From assembly GCF_030209445.1 (NCBI RefSeq), contig NZ_JARVSD010000011.1:344089-408088 (forward strand): a stretch of 64,000 nucleotides of DNA, read 5' to 3'. The notes under the pieces are model-generated. The model was not told the origin of the DNA. It ran no database searches and saw nothing but the letters and a program-made list of their open reading frames with translations. This DNA comes from Promicromonospora sp. MEB111. Lineage in GTDB: Bacteria; Actinomycetota; Actinomycetes; Actinomycetales; Cellulomonadaceae. Position 1 is the first letter of the stretch. Every line of letters starts with the position of its first letter. This document shows positions 25,741 to 34,225 of the stretch, piece by piece. The translations under genes and the position numbers were made by a program.

Positions 25741-26520
25741 GTGAAGGCACTCGCCGCCCGCAGGCACCACCGGCTGGCGCCGGTCGTACTCCTGCTGCTG
25801 GCGCTGCTGACCACGGGCGGCGTCTACGCCGCCCTGGCTCCGAGCACGGCTAAGGCCGAGACCGTCAGCACCGCGGACATCGAGACCGGTAAGAAGCTGT
25901 TCCAGGCCAACTGCGCGACGTGCCACGGCGCGAACGCCGAGGGCACCGACGGCGTGCCGTCCCTGGTGGGCGTCGGCGCTGCCGCCGTCGACTTCCAGGT
26001 GTCGACCGGCCGCATGCCGATGCAGATGAACGGCCCGCAGGCCGAGGCCAAGCCGCCGCAGTTCGACGCGGAGCAGACCGCGGCGCTGGCCGCGTACGTC
26101 GCCTCGCTGGGCGCCGGCCCGGCCATCCCGACCGACGAGCAGGTCGACCCGACGCAGGGTGACCCCTCGAACGGCATGGCCCTCTTCCGCACCAACTGCG
26201 CCATGTGCCACAACGCCGTGGGCGCCGGCGGCGCACTCTCGGAGGGCAAGTTCGCCCCCGCGCTCTGGGAGACGTCGGAGCGGAACATCTACCAGGCGAT
26301 GCTCACCGGCCCGCAGTCGATGCCGGTGTTCAACGACGCGAACATCACGCCGGACGAGAAGCGCGACATCGTGTCGTTCCTCGTCGAGCAGCGCGAGGGT
26401 TCGGCCGGCGGTAACGCGCTCGGCGCCCTCGGACCGGTGTCCGAAGGTCTCTGGGCCTTCGTGATCGGCCTCGGCCTGCTCATCGGCGCCGCAGTGTGGA
26501 TCGGAGCGAAGTCCTCGTGA
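25741..26520 (+). CDS. qcrC: Diheme cytochrome c subunit of the bcc complex
   Basis: A 259-residue protein replacing both cytochrome c1 and soluble cytochrome c in actinobacteria. An N-terminal signal/anchor (LAPVVLLLLALLTTGGVYAAL) precedes two cytochrome c domains with haem sites CATCH (Cys58, Cys61, His62) and CAMCH (Cys153, Cys156, His157). A C-terminal membrane helix (LWAFVIGLGLLIGAAVWIG) anchors it. Candidate axial methionines are in GRMPMQMNGP and GPQSMPVF. Its stop overlaps the qcrA GTG. Confidence 0.96.
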   Translation: MKALAARRHHRLAPVVLLLLALLTTGGVYAALAPSTAKAETVSTADIETGKKLFQANCATCHGANAEGTDGVPSLVGVGAAAVDFQVSTGRMPMQMNGPQAEAKPPQFDAEQTAALAAYVASLGAGPAIPTDEQVDPTQGDPSNGMALFRTNCAMCHNAVGAGGALSEGKFAPALWETSERNIYQAMLTGPQSMPVFNDANITPDEKRDIVSFLVEQREGSAGGNALGALGPVSEGLWAFVIGLGLLIGAAVWIGAKSS

Positions 26521-27587
26521 GCGAGAACCAGAACAACCCCGCCGACACCTCGCACGAGGTGACGGTCACCCCCGAGGCGGGTACCGCCGTCGGGCACCCG
26601 GAGCGGTTCCCGGACCCGGGCGTCCCGGACCACAAGCACCGTCTGACGGACACCGACCCGCGCGCCGCCAAGCGCGCCGAGCGGACCGTCACCATCCTCT
26701 TCGTCCTGTCGATCCTGGGCACGGTCGGTTCGATCGTCGCCTACGTGATGGTCCCGCCGGACGGCACCACCTCGGGTGTCCGCCTGTCGACCCTGCTGCT
26801 CGGCCTCTGCCTCGCGGTGTCGCTGCTGGGCATCGGCATCGCCGGCATCCACTGGGCCAAGTCGCTCATGGGCGACAAGGAGATGGTCCAGGAGCGGCAC
26901 CCGCTCGCGACGAACGAGGAGGACCGCGCCATCGCGGTCCAGGACCTGAACGAGGGCCTCGCCGACTCGGGCGTCGTCGGACGCCGGGGCGTGCTCAAGG
27001 GCGCCTTCTTCGGTGCCCTGGCGCTGTTCCCGCTGGCCATCGCGGTGCCGCTGATCGGCTCCGTGGGCGGCGACTGGAACGTCTCCAAGTTCAAGCACAC
27101 GATGTGGAAGAACGGCACGCGCCTGGCGATCGACCCCTCGGGCCGGCCCATCAAGGCCGCCGACGTCACCGTCGGCTCCGTCTTCCACGTGATCCCGGAG
27201 ACCACCGAGGAGTTCCGCTCCACGCACGAGTGGATCAACGAGAAGTCCAAGGCCGTGGTGCTGATGGTCCGCCTCAACCCGGAGGACCTCCGCACGGACC
27301 AGTCGCCCGAGGGCGAGACCTGGTCGCACGAGGGGATCGTCGCCTACTCGAAGATCTGCACGCACGTGGGCTGCCCGGTGGCCCTGTACGAGCAGCAGAC
27401 CCACCACCTCCTGTGCCCCTGCCACCAGTCGACGTTCGACATCGCGGACAGCGCGAAGGTCGTCTTCGGCCCGGCCAACCGCCGGCTGCCGCAGCTGCCG
27501 ATCACGGTCGACGACGAGGGCTACCTCGTGGCGCAGGACGACTTCGCCGAGCCCATCGGCCCGAGCTTCTGGGAGCGCCTGAAGTGA
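26517..27587 (+). CDS. qcrA: Rieske iron-sulfur subunit of the bcc complex
   Basis: A 356-residue subunit with the actinobacterial three-helix N-terminal membrane part (VTILFVLSILGTVGSIVAYV, LLLGLCLAVSLLGIGIAGI, FFGALALFPLAIAVPLIGSV). The cluster-binding fold holds ligands Cys281/His283 in CTHVGC and Cys300/His303 in CPCHQS, and the Cys286-Cys302 disulfide is available. An RRGVLKG stretch precedes the third helix, as in Tat-assisted Rieske insertion. The start GTG overlaps the qcrC stop and the stop overlaps the qcrB GTG. Confidence 0.96.
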   Translation: MSENQNNPADTSHEVTVTPEAGTAVGHPERFPDPGVPDHKHRLTDTDPRAAKRAERTVTILFVLSILGTVGSIVAYVMVPPDGTTSGVRLSTLLLGLCLAVSLLGIGIAGIHWAKSLMGDKEMVQERHPLATNEEDRAIAVQDLNEGLADSGVVGRRGVLKGAFFGALALFPLAIAVPLIGSVGGDWNVSKFKHTMWKNGTRLAIDPSGRPIKAADVTVGSVFHVIPETTEEFRSTHEWINEKSKAVVLMVRLNPEDLRTDQSPEGETWSHEGIVAYSKICTHVGCPVALYEQQTHHLLCPCHQSTFDIADSAKVVFGPANRRLPQLPITVDDEGYLVAQDDFAEPIGPSFWERLK

Positions 27588-29296
27588 GCACCGCGACCCA
27601 CGACACCAAGCGTGAGGCACCGGCCAAGCCGACGACGACCGTCGGCAAGGCGGCGGACTACCTCGACCAGCGCACCTCCATCGGCGTCGCCGTCAAGGAG
27701 TTCGCGCGCAAGGTCTTCCCGGACCACTGGTCCTTCATGCTCGGCGAGATCGCACTGTTCTCGTTCGTGGTGCTGATCATCTCGGGATTCTTCCTGACGA
27801 TGTTCTTCGAGCCGTCGATGGCGCTCACCACCTACGAGGGTGAGCACCCCGCGACCATGCACGGTCAGCTCATGTCCGTCGCGTTCGCCTCGACCCTCGA
27901 CATGTCGTTCGAGGTGCGCGGCGGTCTGCTCATGCGGCAGATCCACCACTGGTCGGCCCTGATCTTCATGGCCTCGATCGTGGTGCACATGATGCGCGTG
28001 TTCTTCACCGGCGCGTTCCGCAAGCCGCGCGAGATCAACTGGATCGTCGGCATCCTGCTCATGATCCTGGGCCTGGCGGCCGGCTTCACCGGCTACTCGC
28101 TGCCCGACGACGTCCTGAGCGGCAACGGCCTGCGCATCACCGACGGCGTGGTCAAGTCGATCCCGCTGATCGGCTCGTTCATGTCGTACATGATCTTCGG
28201 CGGCGAGTTCCCGGGCCACCACATCGTGCCGCGCCTGTTCACGCTGCACATCTTCGTGGTGCCGGGCATCCTGCTGGCGCTCATCGCGCTGCACCTGTTC
28301 CTCATGGTGCTGCAGAAGCACACCCAGTACCCGGGCGGCGGCCGCACCGACAAGAACGTCGTCGGCTACCCGGCCCTGCCGGTGTACGTGGCCAAGATGA
28401 CCGGCAACTTCTTCATGGTCTTCGGCGTGCTGGCGCTCATGGGTGCCACGATGTCGATCAACAACGTGTGGAACTACGGGCCGTTCGACCCGTCGCCGGT
28501 CTCCGCGGGTGCCCAGCCGGACTGGTACATGCTGTTCCTGGAGGGCTCGCTGCGCCTGATGCCGGGCCAGGGCACGGAATGGGTCATCTTCGGCTACACC
28601 TTGCCGCTGAACGTGCTGATCCCCGCTGTGGTGATCCCCGGCATCCTGTTCACGTTCCTGATCGTCTACCCGTTCCTCGAGGCGCGGGTGACCGGCGACG
28701 ACCGCGAGCACCACGTGCTGGACCGCCCGCGCAACAAGCCGGCGCGCACCGGCCTGGGCGTCGCGTTCCTGACGGCGTTCATCATCCTGGCCCTGGCCGG
28801 GTCGAACGACCTCATCGCCACGCACTTCGCGCTGTCGATCAACGCGATCACCTGGGTGTTCCGCGTCCTGTTCTTCGTGGGGCCGGTGTTCGCGTACTGG
28901 GTCACCAAGCGCATCTGCCTCGGGCTGCAGCGCAAGGATCGCGAGCTGGTGCTGCACGGTCACGAGTCGGGCCGCATCGTGCGCTTCGCCAACGGCGAGT
29001 ACATCGAGGTGCACACCCCGCTCGACGACCAGGAGCGCTGGCTGCGCGTCAACTTCGAGGCGCCGGCCCCGCTGGCGATCGCCCCGAAGACGGACGCCCG
29101 CGGCGTGAAGCGCAAGGGTTACGGCGCCGACAAGCGCTGGCAGGGCCTGTCCCGGTTCTTCTACGAGGACCGCGTCTCGCCCGTCACCCCGGCCGAGGTC
29201 GCCGCCGCGCACTCGCACGGCGAGCACGACGAGCTGTCCGGCTCCGAGCGCCAGGCCGTCGAGGCAGGCGCGGGAACCACCTCGCGGGAGCACTGA
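27584..29296 (+). CDS. qcrB: Cytochrome b subunit of the bcc complex
   Basis: This 570-residue subunit has eight or nine membrane helices and carries the quinone sites. Haem b-binding regions are intact (LLMRQIHHWSALIFM and LFTLHIFVVPG with LIALHLFLMV). The Qp-site loop has PDWYMLF, the actinobacterial form of PEWY. A long hydrophilic C-terminal extension (ELVLHGHESGRIVRF and onward) is characteristic of the group. It is the last gene of the coupled qcrCAB set and is followed by a hairpin. A second qcrB lies at 30269. Confidence 0.97.
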   Translation: MSTATHDTKREAPAKPTTTVGKAADYLDQRTSIGVAVKEFARKVFPDHWSFMLGEIALFSFVVLIISGFFLTMFFEPSMALTTYEGEHPATMHGQLMSVAFASTLDMSFEVRGGLLMRQIHHWSALIFMASIVVHMMRVFFTGAFRKPREINWIVGILLMILGLAAGFTGYSLPDDVLSGNGLRITDGVVKSIPLIGSFMSYMIFGGEFPGHHIVPRLFTLHIFVVPGILLALIALHLFLMVLQKHTQYPGGGRTDKNVVGYPALPVYVAKMTGNFFMVFGVLALMGATMSINNVWNYGPFDPSPVSAGAQPDWYMLFLEGSLRLMPGQGTEWVIFGYTLPLNVLIPAVVIPGILFTFLIVYPFLEARVTGDDREHHVLDRPRNKPARTGLGVAFLTAFIILALAGSNDLIATHFALSINAITWVFRVLFFVGPVFAYWVTKRICLGLQRKDRELVLHGHESGRIVRFANGEYIEVHTPLDDQERWLRVNFEAPAPLAIAPKTDARGVKRKGYGADKRWQGLSRFFYEDRVSPVTPAEVAAAHSHGEHDELSGSERQAVEAGAGTTSREH

Positions 29297-29316
29297 GCGA
29301 CCTGCGACACCAAGCG

Positions 29317-29364
29317 ATGGCCTGTGTCTCCTGGTCCGCATCTGCGGCCAGGGACACGGGCCAT
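29317..29364 (+). terminator. Terminator after qcrCAB
   Basis: Arms starting ATGGCC..GTGTC and ending GACAC..GGCCAT pair with small mismatches around a CTGG/CCAG inner stem. It separates qcrB from sodA. Confidence 0.7.
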
Positions 29365-29462
29365 TGCCGTCCCGGCGGGCACCACACCGGCGCACGACCA
29401 GGACGGCGTCCCACCCCTGCGCACCGTCCGGTGTGCGGACCGATCCTGGAGGTACCTCAGCA

Positions 29463-30092
29463 ATGGCTGTTTACACGCTCCCTGACCTGACCTACGACTA
29501 CGCCGCGCTCGAGCCGCACATCTCGGGCAAGATCATGGAGCTGCACCACTCCAAGCACCACGCGACGTACGTCAAGGGTGCCAACACTGCCCTGGAGCAG
29601 CTCGAGGAGGCCCGCGAGACGGGCAACCTCGGAGGCGTCAACAAGATCGAGAAGGACCTCGCGTTCAACCTCGGTGGTCACATCAACCACTCGATCTTCT
29701 GGACGAACATGGCACCGGAGGCCGGCGGCGAGCCGACCGGCGACATCGCTGCGGCGATCGACGAGCACTTCGGCTCGTTCGAGAAGTTCAAGGCGCACTT
29801 CACCGCCGTCGCCGCCGGTGTGCAGGGCTCCGGCTGGGCCGTCCTGGCCTGGGACTCCGTGGGCCAGAAGCTGGTCGTCGTGCAGCTGTTCGACCAGCAG
29901 GGCAACATCCCCTTCGCGCTCACCCCGGTCCTCATGCTGGACTGCTGGGAGCACGCCTACTACATCGACTACCTGAACGTCCGCCCGGACTACATCAAGG
30001 CCTGGTGGAACCTGGTGTCGTGGAGCAACGTCTCCGAGCGCCTGGCGCGGGCGAAGACGCAGACCGCGGGTCTCGTCGTCGCCTCGGCGTGA
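29463..30092 (+). CDS. sodA: Superoxide dismutase (Mn/Fe type)
   Basis: A 209-residue cytosolic enzyme that dismutates superoxide. The four metal ligands are His28 (MELHHSKHH), His76 (GGHINHSIFW), Asp160 and His164 (MLDCWEHAYYIDY). Residues near the metal (GGHINHSIFW, GSGWAVLAWD) fit the Mn/Fe family; metal preference cannot be read reliably. A GGAGGT ribosome site precedes the ATG. It lies between two qcrB copies, and respiratory superoxide is a plausible functional link. A hairpin terminator follows. Confidence 0.96.
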   Translation: MAVYTLPDLTYDYAALEPHISGKIMELHHSKHHATYVKGANTALEQLEEARETGNLGGVNKIEKDLAFNLGGHINHSIFWTNMAPEAGGEPTGDIAAAIDEHFGSFEKFKAHFTAVAAGVQGSGWAVLAWDSVGQKLVVVQLFDQQGNIPFALTPVLMLDCWEHAYYIDYLNVRPDYIKAWWNLVSWSNVSERLARAKTQTAGLVVASA

Positions 30093-30107
30093 CAGCCTGA
30101 CGGGACC

Positions 30108-30154
30108 AGATCCGGCGCGCTCCGGGAGATTTCTCCCGCGGGTGCGCCGGATCT
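30108..30154 (+). terminator. Terminator after sodA
   Basis: AGATCCGGCGC pairs with GCGCCGGATCT, and inner GGGAGA pairs with TCTCCC around TT. Confidence 0.8.
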
Positions 30155-30268
30155 GTCGTGTCACGTTCCGGCGCCCTGATTCGTCGGCGAGGGTGGAAGC
30201 AAAGCCCGGCACGGTGTCTACTGGATGTCAACGGTAGAGCCCGCGCCGCCGAAATCAGGGGTGATGAC

Positions 30269-32014
30269 GTGGCAACGAAGCAGCGTCCGAGTGCCGTCGG
30301 CAAGGCAGCCGACTACCTGGACCAGCGCACCACCATCGGGGTGCTGGTCAAGGAGCTGGCGCGCAAGGTCTTCCCCGACCACTGGTCCTTCATGCTGGGC
30401 GAGATCGCCCTGTTCTCATTCGTGGTGCTGATCGCGTCCGGGTTCTTCCTGACGATGTTCTTCGAGCCGTCCATGGCGCTGGTGCGGTTCGAGGGCGACT
30501 ATCCGCCGTCGATGCAGGGGCAGCTCATGTCGGCGGCGTTCAGCTCCACCGTGGACATGTCGTTCGAGGTGCGCGGCGGTCTGCTGATGCGGCAGATCCA
30601 CCACTGGTCGGCCCTGATCTTCATCGGCTCGATCGTGCTGCACATGTTCCGGATCTTCTTCACCGGCGCGTTCCGCAAGCCGCGCGAGATCAACTGGCTG
30701 GTCGGACTGACCATGCTCATCCTGGCCCTGGCGGCCGGCTTCACCGGCTACTCGCTGCCCGACGACGTGCTGAGCGGCAACGGCCTGCGCATCATCGACG
30801 GCGTGGTCAAGTCCATCCCGGTGATCGGCTCGTACATGTCGTTCCTGGTGTTCGGCAGCGAGTTCCCGGGCAGCCACATCATCCCGCGGCTGTTCACCCT
30901 GCACATCTTCGTGATCCCCGGGATCCTGATCGCCCTGATCGCGCTGCACCTGTTCCTCATGGTGCTGCAGAAGCACACCCAGTACCCGGGCGGCGGCCGC
31001 ACGGACAAGAACGTCGTCGGCTACCCGGCCCTGCCGGTGTACGTGGCCAAGATGACGGGCAACTTCTTCATCATCGCCGGCGTGCTGACCCTCATGGGCG
31101 GCACGATGGCGATCAACAACATCTGGAACTACGGCCCGTACGACCCGGCACCGGTCTCCGCCGGCACACAGCCCGACTGGTACATCCTCTTCGTCGACGG
31201 CGCCCTACGGCTCATGCCGGGACCGGGCTGGGAGTGGGTCATCGGCGGCTACACGCTGAGCATGAACATCCTGATCCCGGCGGTCGTCGTGCCGGGCATC
31301 CTGTTCACCATCCTGTTCGCGTGGCCGTTCCTCGAGGCCCGCGTGACCGGGGACCACCGCGAGCACCACGTGCTGGACCGGCCGCGCAACCGGCCGGTGC
31401 GGACCGGCATCGGTGTCGCACTGTTCGTCGCGTTCCTGGTCTGTGCCCTGGCCGCCACGAACGACATCATCGCCACGCACTTCTCGCTGAGCATCTTCGC
31501 GATCACCTGGGTGCTGCGCGTGCTCCTGTTCGTGGGGCCGGTGTTCGCGTTCTTCGTGACGAAACGGGTGTGCCTCGGGCTGCAGCGCAAGGACCGCGAG
31601 CTGGTGCTGCACGGTCACGAGTCGGGCCGCATCGTGCGCTTCGCCAACGGCGAGTACGTCGAGGTGCACACCCCGCTGGACCCGCAGGAGGTGTGGCTGC
31701 GCACCCAGCACACGTCCCCGAGGCCGCTGGAGATCAGACCCGCGACGGACGCCCGCGGCGTCAGGCGCCAGGGCTACCGGTCCGACCGGCGCTGGCAGCG
31801 GCTGTCCGAGTTCTTCTACGAGGACCGCGTGGAGCCGGCCAGGCCCGCGGAGCTCGCGGCCGCCCACTCGCACGGCGAGCACGACGAGATCGAGGCCAGG
31901 ACCCCGGCGGCCGTCGGGCCCGGCACCGCCGGGCAGGGCACGTCCGGCCCGCGGACGGCCGGGCCGCGTACCTCCGGAGAGGGCGCCGCGGGGCCGGGCG
32001 AGGAGCCGCGGTAA
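30269..32014 (+). CDS. qcrB2: Second cytochrome b subunit (QcrB paralogue), orphan
   Basis: A 581-residue paralogue of the QcrB at 27584 with the same layout: IHHWSALIFIGSIVLHM haem region, PDWYILF quinone-site motif and hydrophilic C-terminal extension. It has no qcrA or qcrC partner and stands alone after sodA. Protein differences cluster in loops (VRFEGDYPPSMQGQ versus TTYEGEHPATMHGQ) and in a Gly/Thr/Pro-rich tail of about 30 residues. Two DNA tracts are almost identical to qcrB (30938-31071 and 31571-31680), which suggests recent duplication or gene conversion. The haem and quinone motifs are intact, so it is probably functional. The GTG at 30269 has AGGGGTGA upstream. Confidence 0.92.
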   Translation: MATKQRPSAVGKAADYLDQRTTIGVLVKELARKVFPDHWSFMLGEIALFSFVVLIASGFFLTMFFEPSMALVRFEGDYPPSMQGQLMSAAFSSTVDMSFEVRGGLLMRQIHHWSALIFIGSIVLHMFRIFFTGAFRKPREINWLVGLTMLILALAAGFTGYSLPDDVLSGNGLRIIDGVVKSIPVIGSYMSFLVFGSEFPGSHIIPRLFTLHIFVIPGILIALIALHLFLMVLQKHTQYPGGGRTDKNVVGYPALPVYVAKMTGNFFIIAGVLTLMGGTMAINNIWNYGPYDPAPVSAGTQPDWYILFVDGALRLMPGPGWEWVIGGYTLSMNILIPAVVVPGILFTILFAWPFLEARVTGDHREHHVLDRPRNRPVRTGIGVALFVAFLVCALAATNDIIATHFSLSIFAITWVLRVLLFVGPVFAFFVTKRVCLGLQRKDRELVLHGHESGRIVRFANGEYVEVHTPLDPQEVWLRTQHTSPRPLEIRPATDARGVRRQGYRSDRRWQRLSEFFYEDRVEPARPAELAAAHSHGEHDEIEARTPAAVGPGTAGQGTSGPRTAGPRTSGEGAAGPGEEPR

Positions 32015-32041
32015 CGGGGGAGCCGCGGTCGGGGGCGCGAG

Positions 32042-32323
32042 CTAGTCGTCGAGCCCCAGGGCGAACGCCTGCTCCAGGTCCGCCTTGGAGAAGGCACGGA
32101 ACGCGATGAGCGTCTCGGTGTTCTGCACGCCCGGCACCTTGTTCACGGTGTCGGACACGACGCCGGCGAGCTGCTCGTGCTCGGGCACGCGCACGATCGC
32201 CACGAGGTCGGTCTTGCCGGTCACGGAGAAGACCTCGCTCACACCGTCGATGTTCGCGACCTCCTGCGCGACCTCGGGAATGCGGGACGTCTCGGCGTCG
32301 ATGAGGACGATCGCGGTCAGCAT
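32042..32323 (-). CDS. Lrp/AsnC effector-domain protein without DNA-binding domain
   Basis: A 93-residue protein made only of the ligand-binding (RAM) domain: MLTAIVLIDAETSRIPEVA, then GVSEVFSVTGKTDLVAIVRV and VPGVQNTETLIAFRAF. Stand-alone RAM proteins bind amino acids and may modulate full-length Lrp proteins; that role is inference here. The start overlaps the end of the upstream nuclease gene by 7 bp, but a TACGAT box 6 nt before the ATG suggests its own leaderless transcript. Confidence 0.87.
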   Translation of the reverse strand: MLTAIVLIDAETSRIPEVAQEVANIDGVSEVFSVTGKTDLVAIVRVPEHEQLAGVVSDTVNKVPGVQNTETLIAFRAFSKADLEQAFALGLDD

Positions 32324-34167
32324 GCCGTCATCGTATCCACGTGCCGCGGGTTCTCGGGTCCCGGGACGACGGCGGTTCCGTCCGTGGAGGGCTCCGCGTC
32401 GGCCGAACCCTCCGCCGTGGCGATCTCCGTCCGCACCCGCTCCGACGCCCAGGTCAGGTCGGCGTGCGCCCCCGCCGCGCGCACCGGGCACGCCCAGGTG
32501 TCGCTGACGTGCACCAGCCGGACGCCGGGGGAGTCGAGCCAGGCGAGCAGCAGGTCGGTCTCCTCGGGGTGTGCGGCGGGCGCGGGGGCGACGGGCGGCT
32601 CGACGTGCTCCGCCGTCGTGCGCAGGGCGGACACGAGGGGGAGCGGGCTGGCGCCCGGCGCCGACACGTCGGTGGCGGCGAGCCGGCCGTGCTTGATCAC
32701 CACGATCTCCCAGCCGCCGGGCTTGCCCGGGGCGTCGCCGATCCCCGACGGGCGTGCGGCGACCAGCTCGGCGCACCTGGCCAGGGGCCCGAGCCGCTGG
32801 GCCCGGTGCGCGCCCTGCACGAAGGCGCGCAGGCGCCGGGTGACCTCGCCCGCCTCCTCGTAGCGTTCCTGGTGGGCGAGCGTCGCGATCCGGTCGGAGA
32901 GCGCCCGCACCACCGGGGCGGGGTCGCCGGTGAGGGCGTCGCGCGCGGCGTCGGCGACGTCGGCGTAGGACGCGTCGGGCGCCTCCGTGGCCACGCACGG
33001 GGCGGAGCAGCGGCCCATCCCCGCCAGGGCGCACGGGCTGCCGGGCCGCTTGGAGACCAGCGGGATGCGGGCGGTGCACTGCCGCAGGTTCAGGGCGTCG
33101 TGGAGGGCGTGCACGGCCTCCTGGGCAGTGCGCCGGGACCCGAAGGGGCCGATGTGCGCGGCGCCCGGTACGACGCCGCCCACGACCGACAGGCGCGGGT
33201 AGGCCTCGTCGGTCAGGCGCACCCACGAGTGCCGCTCCGGGAACTTGGAGCGCCGGTTGTAGCGCGGCGCGTGCTCGGTGATGAGCCGCAGCTCCCGCAC
33301 CTGGGCCTCCAGCGGCGTGGCGCAGGCGACGGGCGTGACCCGCTCGGCGATGCGCACCATCTCCGTGATCCGCTTTCGCTTCTCGGCGGCGGTGAAGTAC
33401 GAGCGCACCCGCTTGCGGATGTTGACCGACGTGCCGACGTACAGGACCTCGTCCCCCGGGCCGCGGAACAGGTAGACGCCGGGCGACTCGGGCAGGCCGT
33501 CGGCCAGGTGGCGTTTGCGGCGCACCTCGGGCGGCACCGGGTCGGCCGCCGTGGCGAGGTCCTCCAGGTGCGTGACGCCCATCGGCGCGAGGCGCTCGAA
33601 GAGGGCGTGCAGCACGTCGACGGTCGCGCGCGCGTCGGCCAGCGCCCGGTGGTCGGGGGAGACGGTGGCGTGGAACAGGTTCGCCAGCGTGGAGAGCTTG
33701 TGGTTGGGCGCCTCGTCCCGCGTCACCAGGCGGCGGGCCAGCGGCACCGTGTCCACGACGGTGAACCCGGGCCACGGGTAGTCCAGCCGGGCGCACATCG
33801 CCTTGAGGAAGCCGACGTCGAACGGCGCGTTGTGCGCCACGAGCACCGTGTCGTGCGCAAACTCCAGGAAGCTCGGCAGGACGAGGGCGATGTCCGGCGC
33901 CGTGGCGACCATGGCATTCGTGATGCCGGTCAGCCGGGCGACGAACGCGGGGACCGGCTGCCCCGGGTTGACCAGCGACTGGAACTCGCCCAGCACCTCG
34001 CCGCCGCGCACCTTGACCGCGCCGATCTCGGTGATCCCGCCCTCTTTGGCGTTGGTCCCCGTGGTCTCCAGGTCCACGACGACGAAGGTCACGTCACGCA
34101 GCGGCGTGCCGAGCTCCTCGAAGGTGGCCTGGTAGGCCGACTGCTGGACGGATGCCGCGGTGCTCAC
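32317..34167 (-). CDS. DEDDh 3'-5' exonuclease fused to a UvrC-like GIY-YIG domain
   Basis: A 616-residue two-domain nuclease. Residues about 25-190 are a DnaQ-type DEDDh exonuclease (FVVVDLETTG with Asp32/Glu34, HNAPFDVGFLKAM, and the final HRALADARAT with His and Asp). Residues about 235-320 are a GIY-YIG endonuclease like the UvrC N-terminus (SPGVYLFRGPGDEVLYVGTSVNIRKRV), followed by UvrC/Cho-like sequence. This fusion is known in actinobacteria and is thought to act in DNA repair. The tail beyond about residue 470 is less conserved. The GTG at 34167 lies 7 nt after a TAGCGT box. Confidence 0.9.
   Translation of the reverse strand: MSTAASVQQSAYQATFEELGTPLRDVTFVVVDLETTGTNAKEGGITEIGAVKVRGGEVLGEFQSLVNPGQPVPAFVARLTGITNAMVATAPDIALVLPSFLEFAHDTVLVAHNAPFDVGFLKAMCARLDYPWPGFTVVDTVPLARRLVTRDEAPNHKLSTLANLFHATVSPDHRALADARATVDVLHALFERLAPMGVTHLEDLATAADPVPPEVRRKRHLADGLPESPGVYLFRGPGDEVLYVGTSVNIRKRVRSYFTAAEKRKRITEMVRIAERVTPVACATPLEAQVRELRLITEHAPRYNRRSKFPERHSWVRLTDEAYPRLSVVGGVVPGAAHIGPFGSRRTAQEAVHALHDALNLRQCTARIPLVSKRPGSPCALAGMGRCSAPCVATEAPDASYADVADAARDALTGDPAPVVRALSDRIATLAHQERYEEAGEVTRRLRAFVQGAHRAQRLGPLARCAELVAARPSGIGDAPGKPGGWEIVVIKHGRLAATDVSAPGASPLPLVSALRTTAEHVEPPVAPAPAAHPEETDLLLAWLDSPGVRLVHVSDTWACPVRAAGAHADLTWASERVRTEIATAEGSADAEPSTDGTAVVPGPENPRHVDTMTAC
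32330..32335 (-). promoter_or_regulatory. -10 box (TACGAT) inside the nuclease gene end, leaderless-type
   Basis: On the minus strand TACGAT is followed by 6 nt and the ATG at 32323; the box lies within the coding end of the upstream gene. Confidence 0.5.
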
Positions 34168-34174
34168 GGCGTGC

Positions 34175-34180
34175 ACGCTA
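34175..34180 (-). promoter_or_regulatory. -10 box (TAGCGT), leaderless-type
   Basis: On the minus strand TAGCGT is followed by 7 nt and the GTG of the exonuclease gene; it settles the start among several in-frame candidates. Confidence 0.55.
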
Positions 34181-34225
34181 GCGCGTGCCACTGACACTCT
34201 CCGGCACCGCGGCGGCCGAGAGTGC

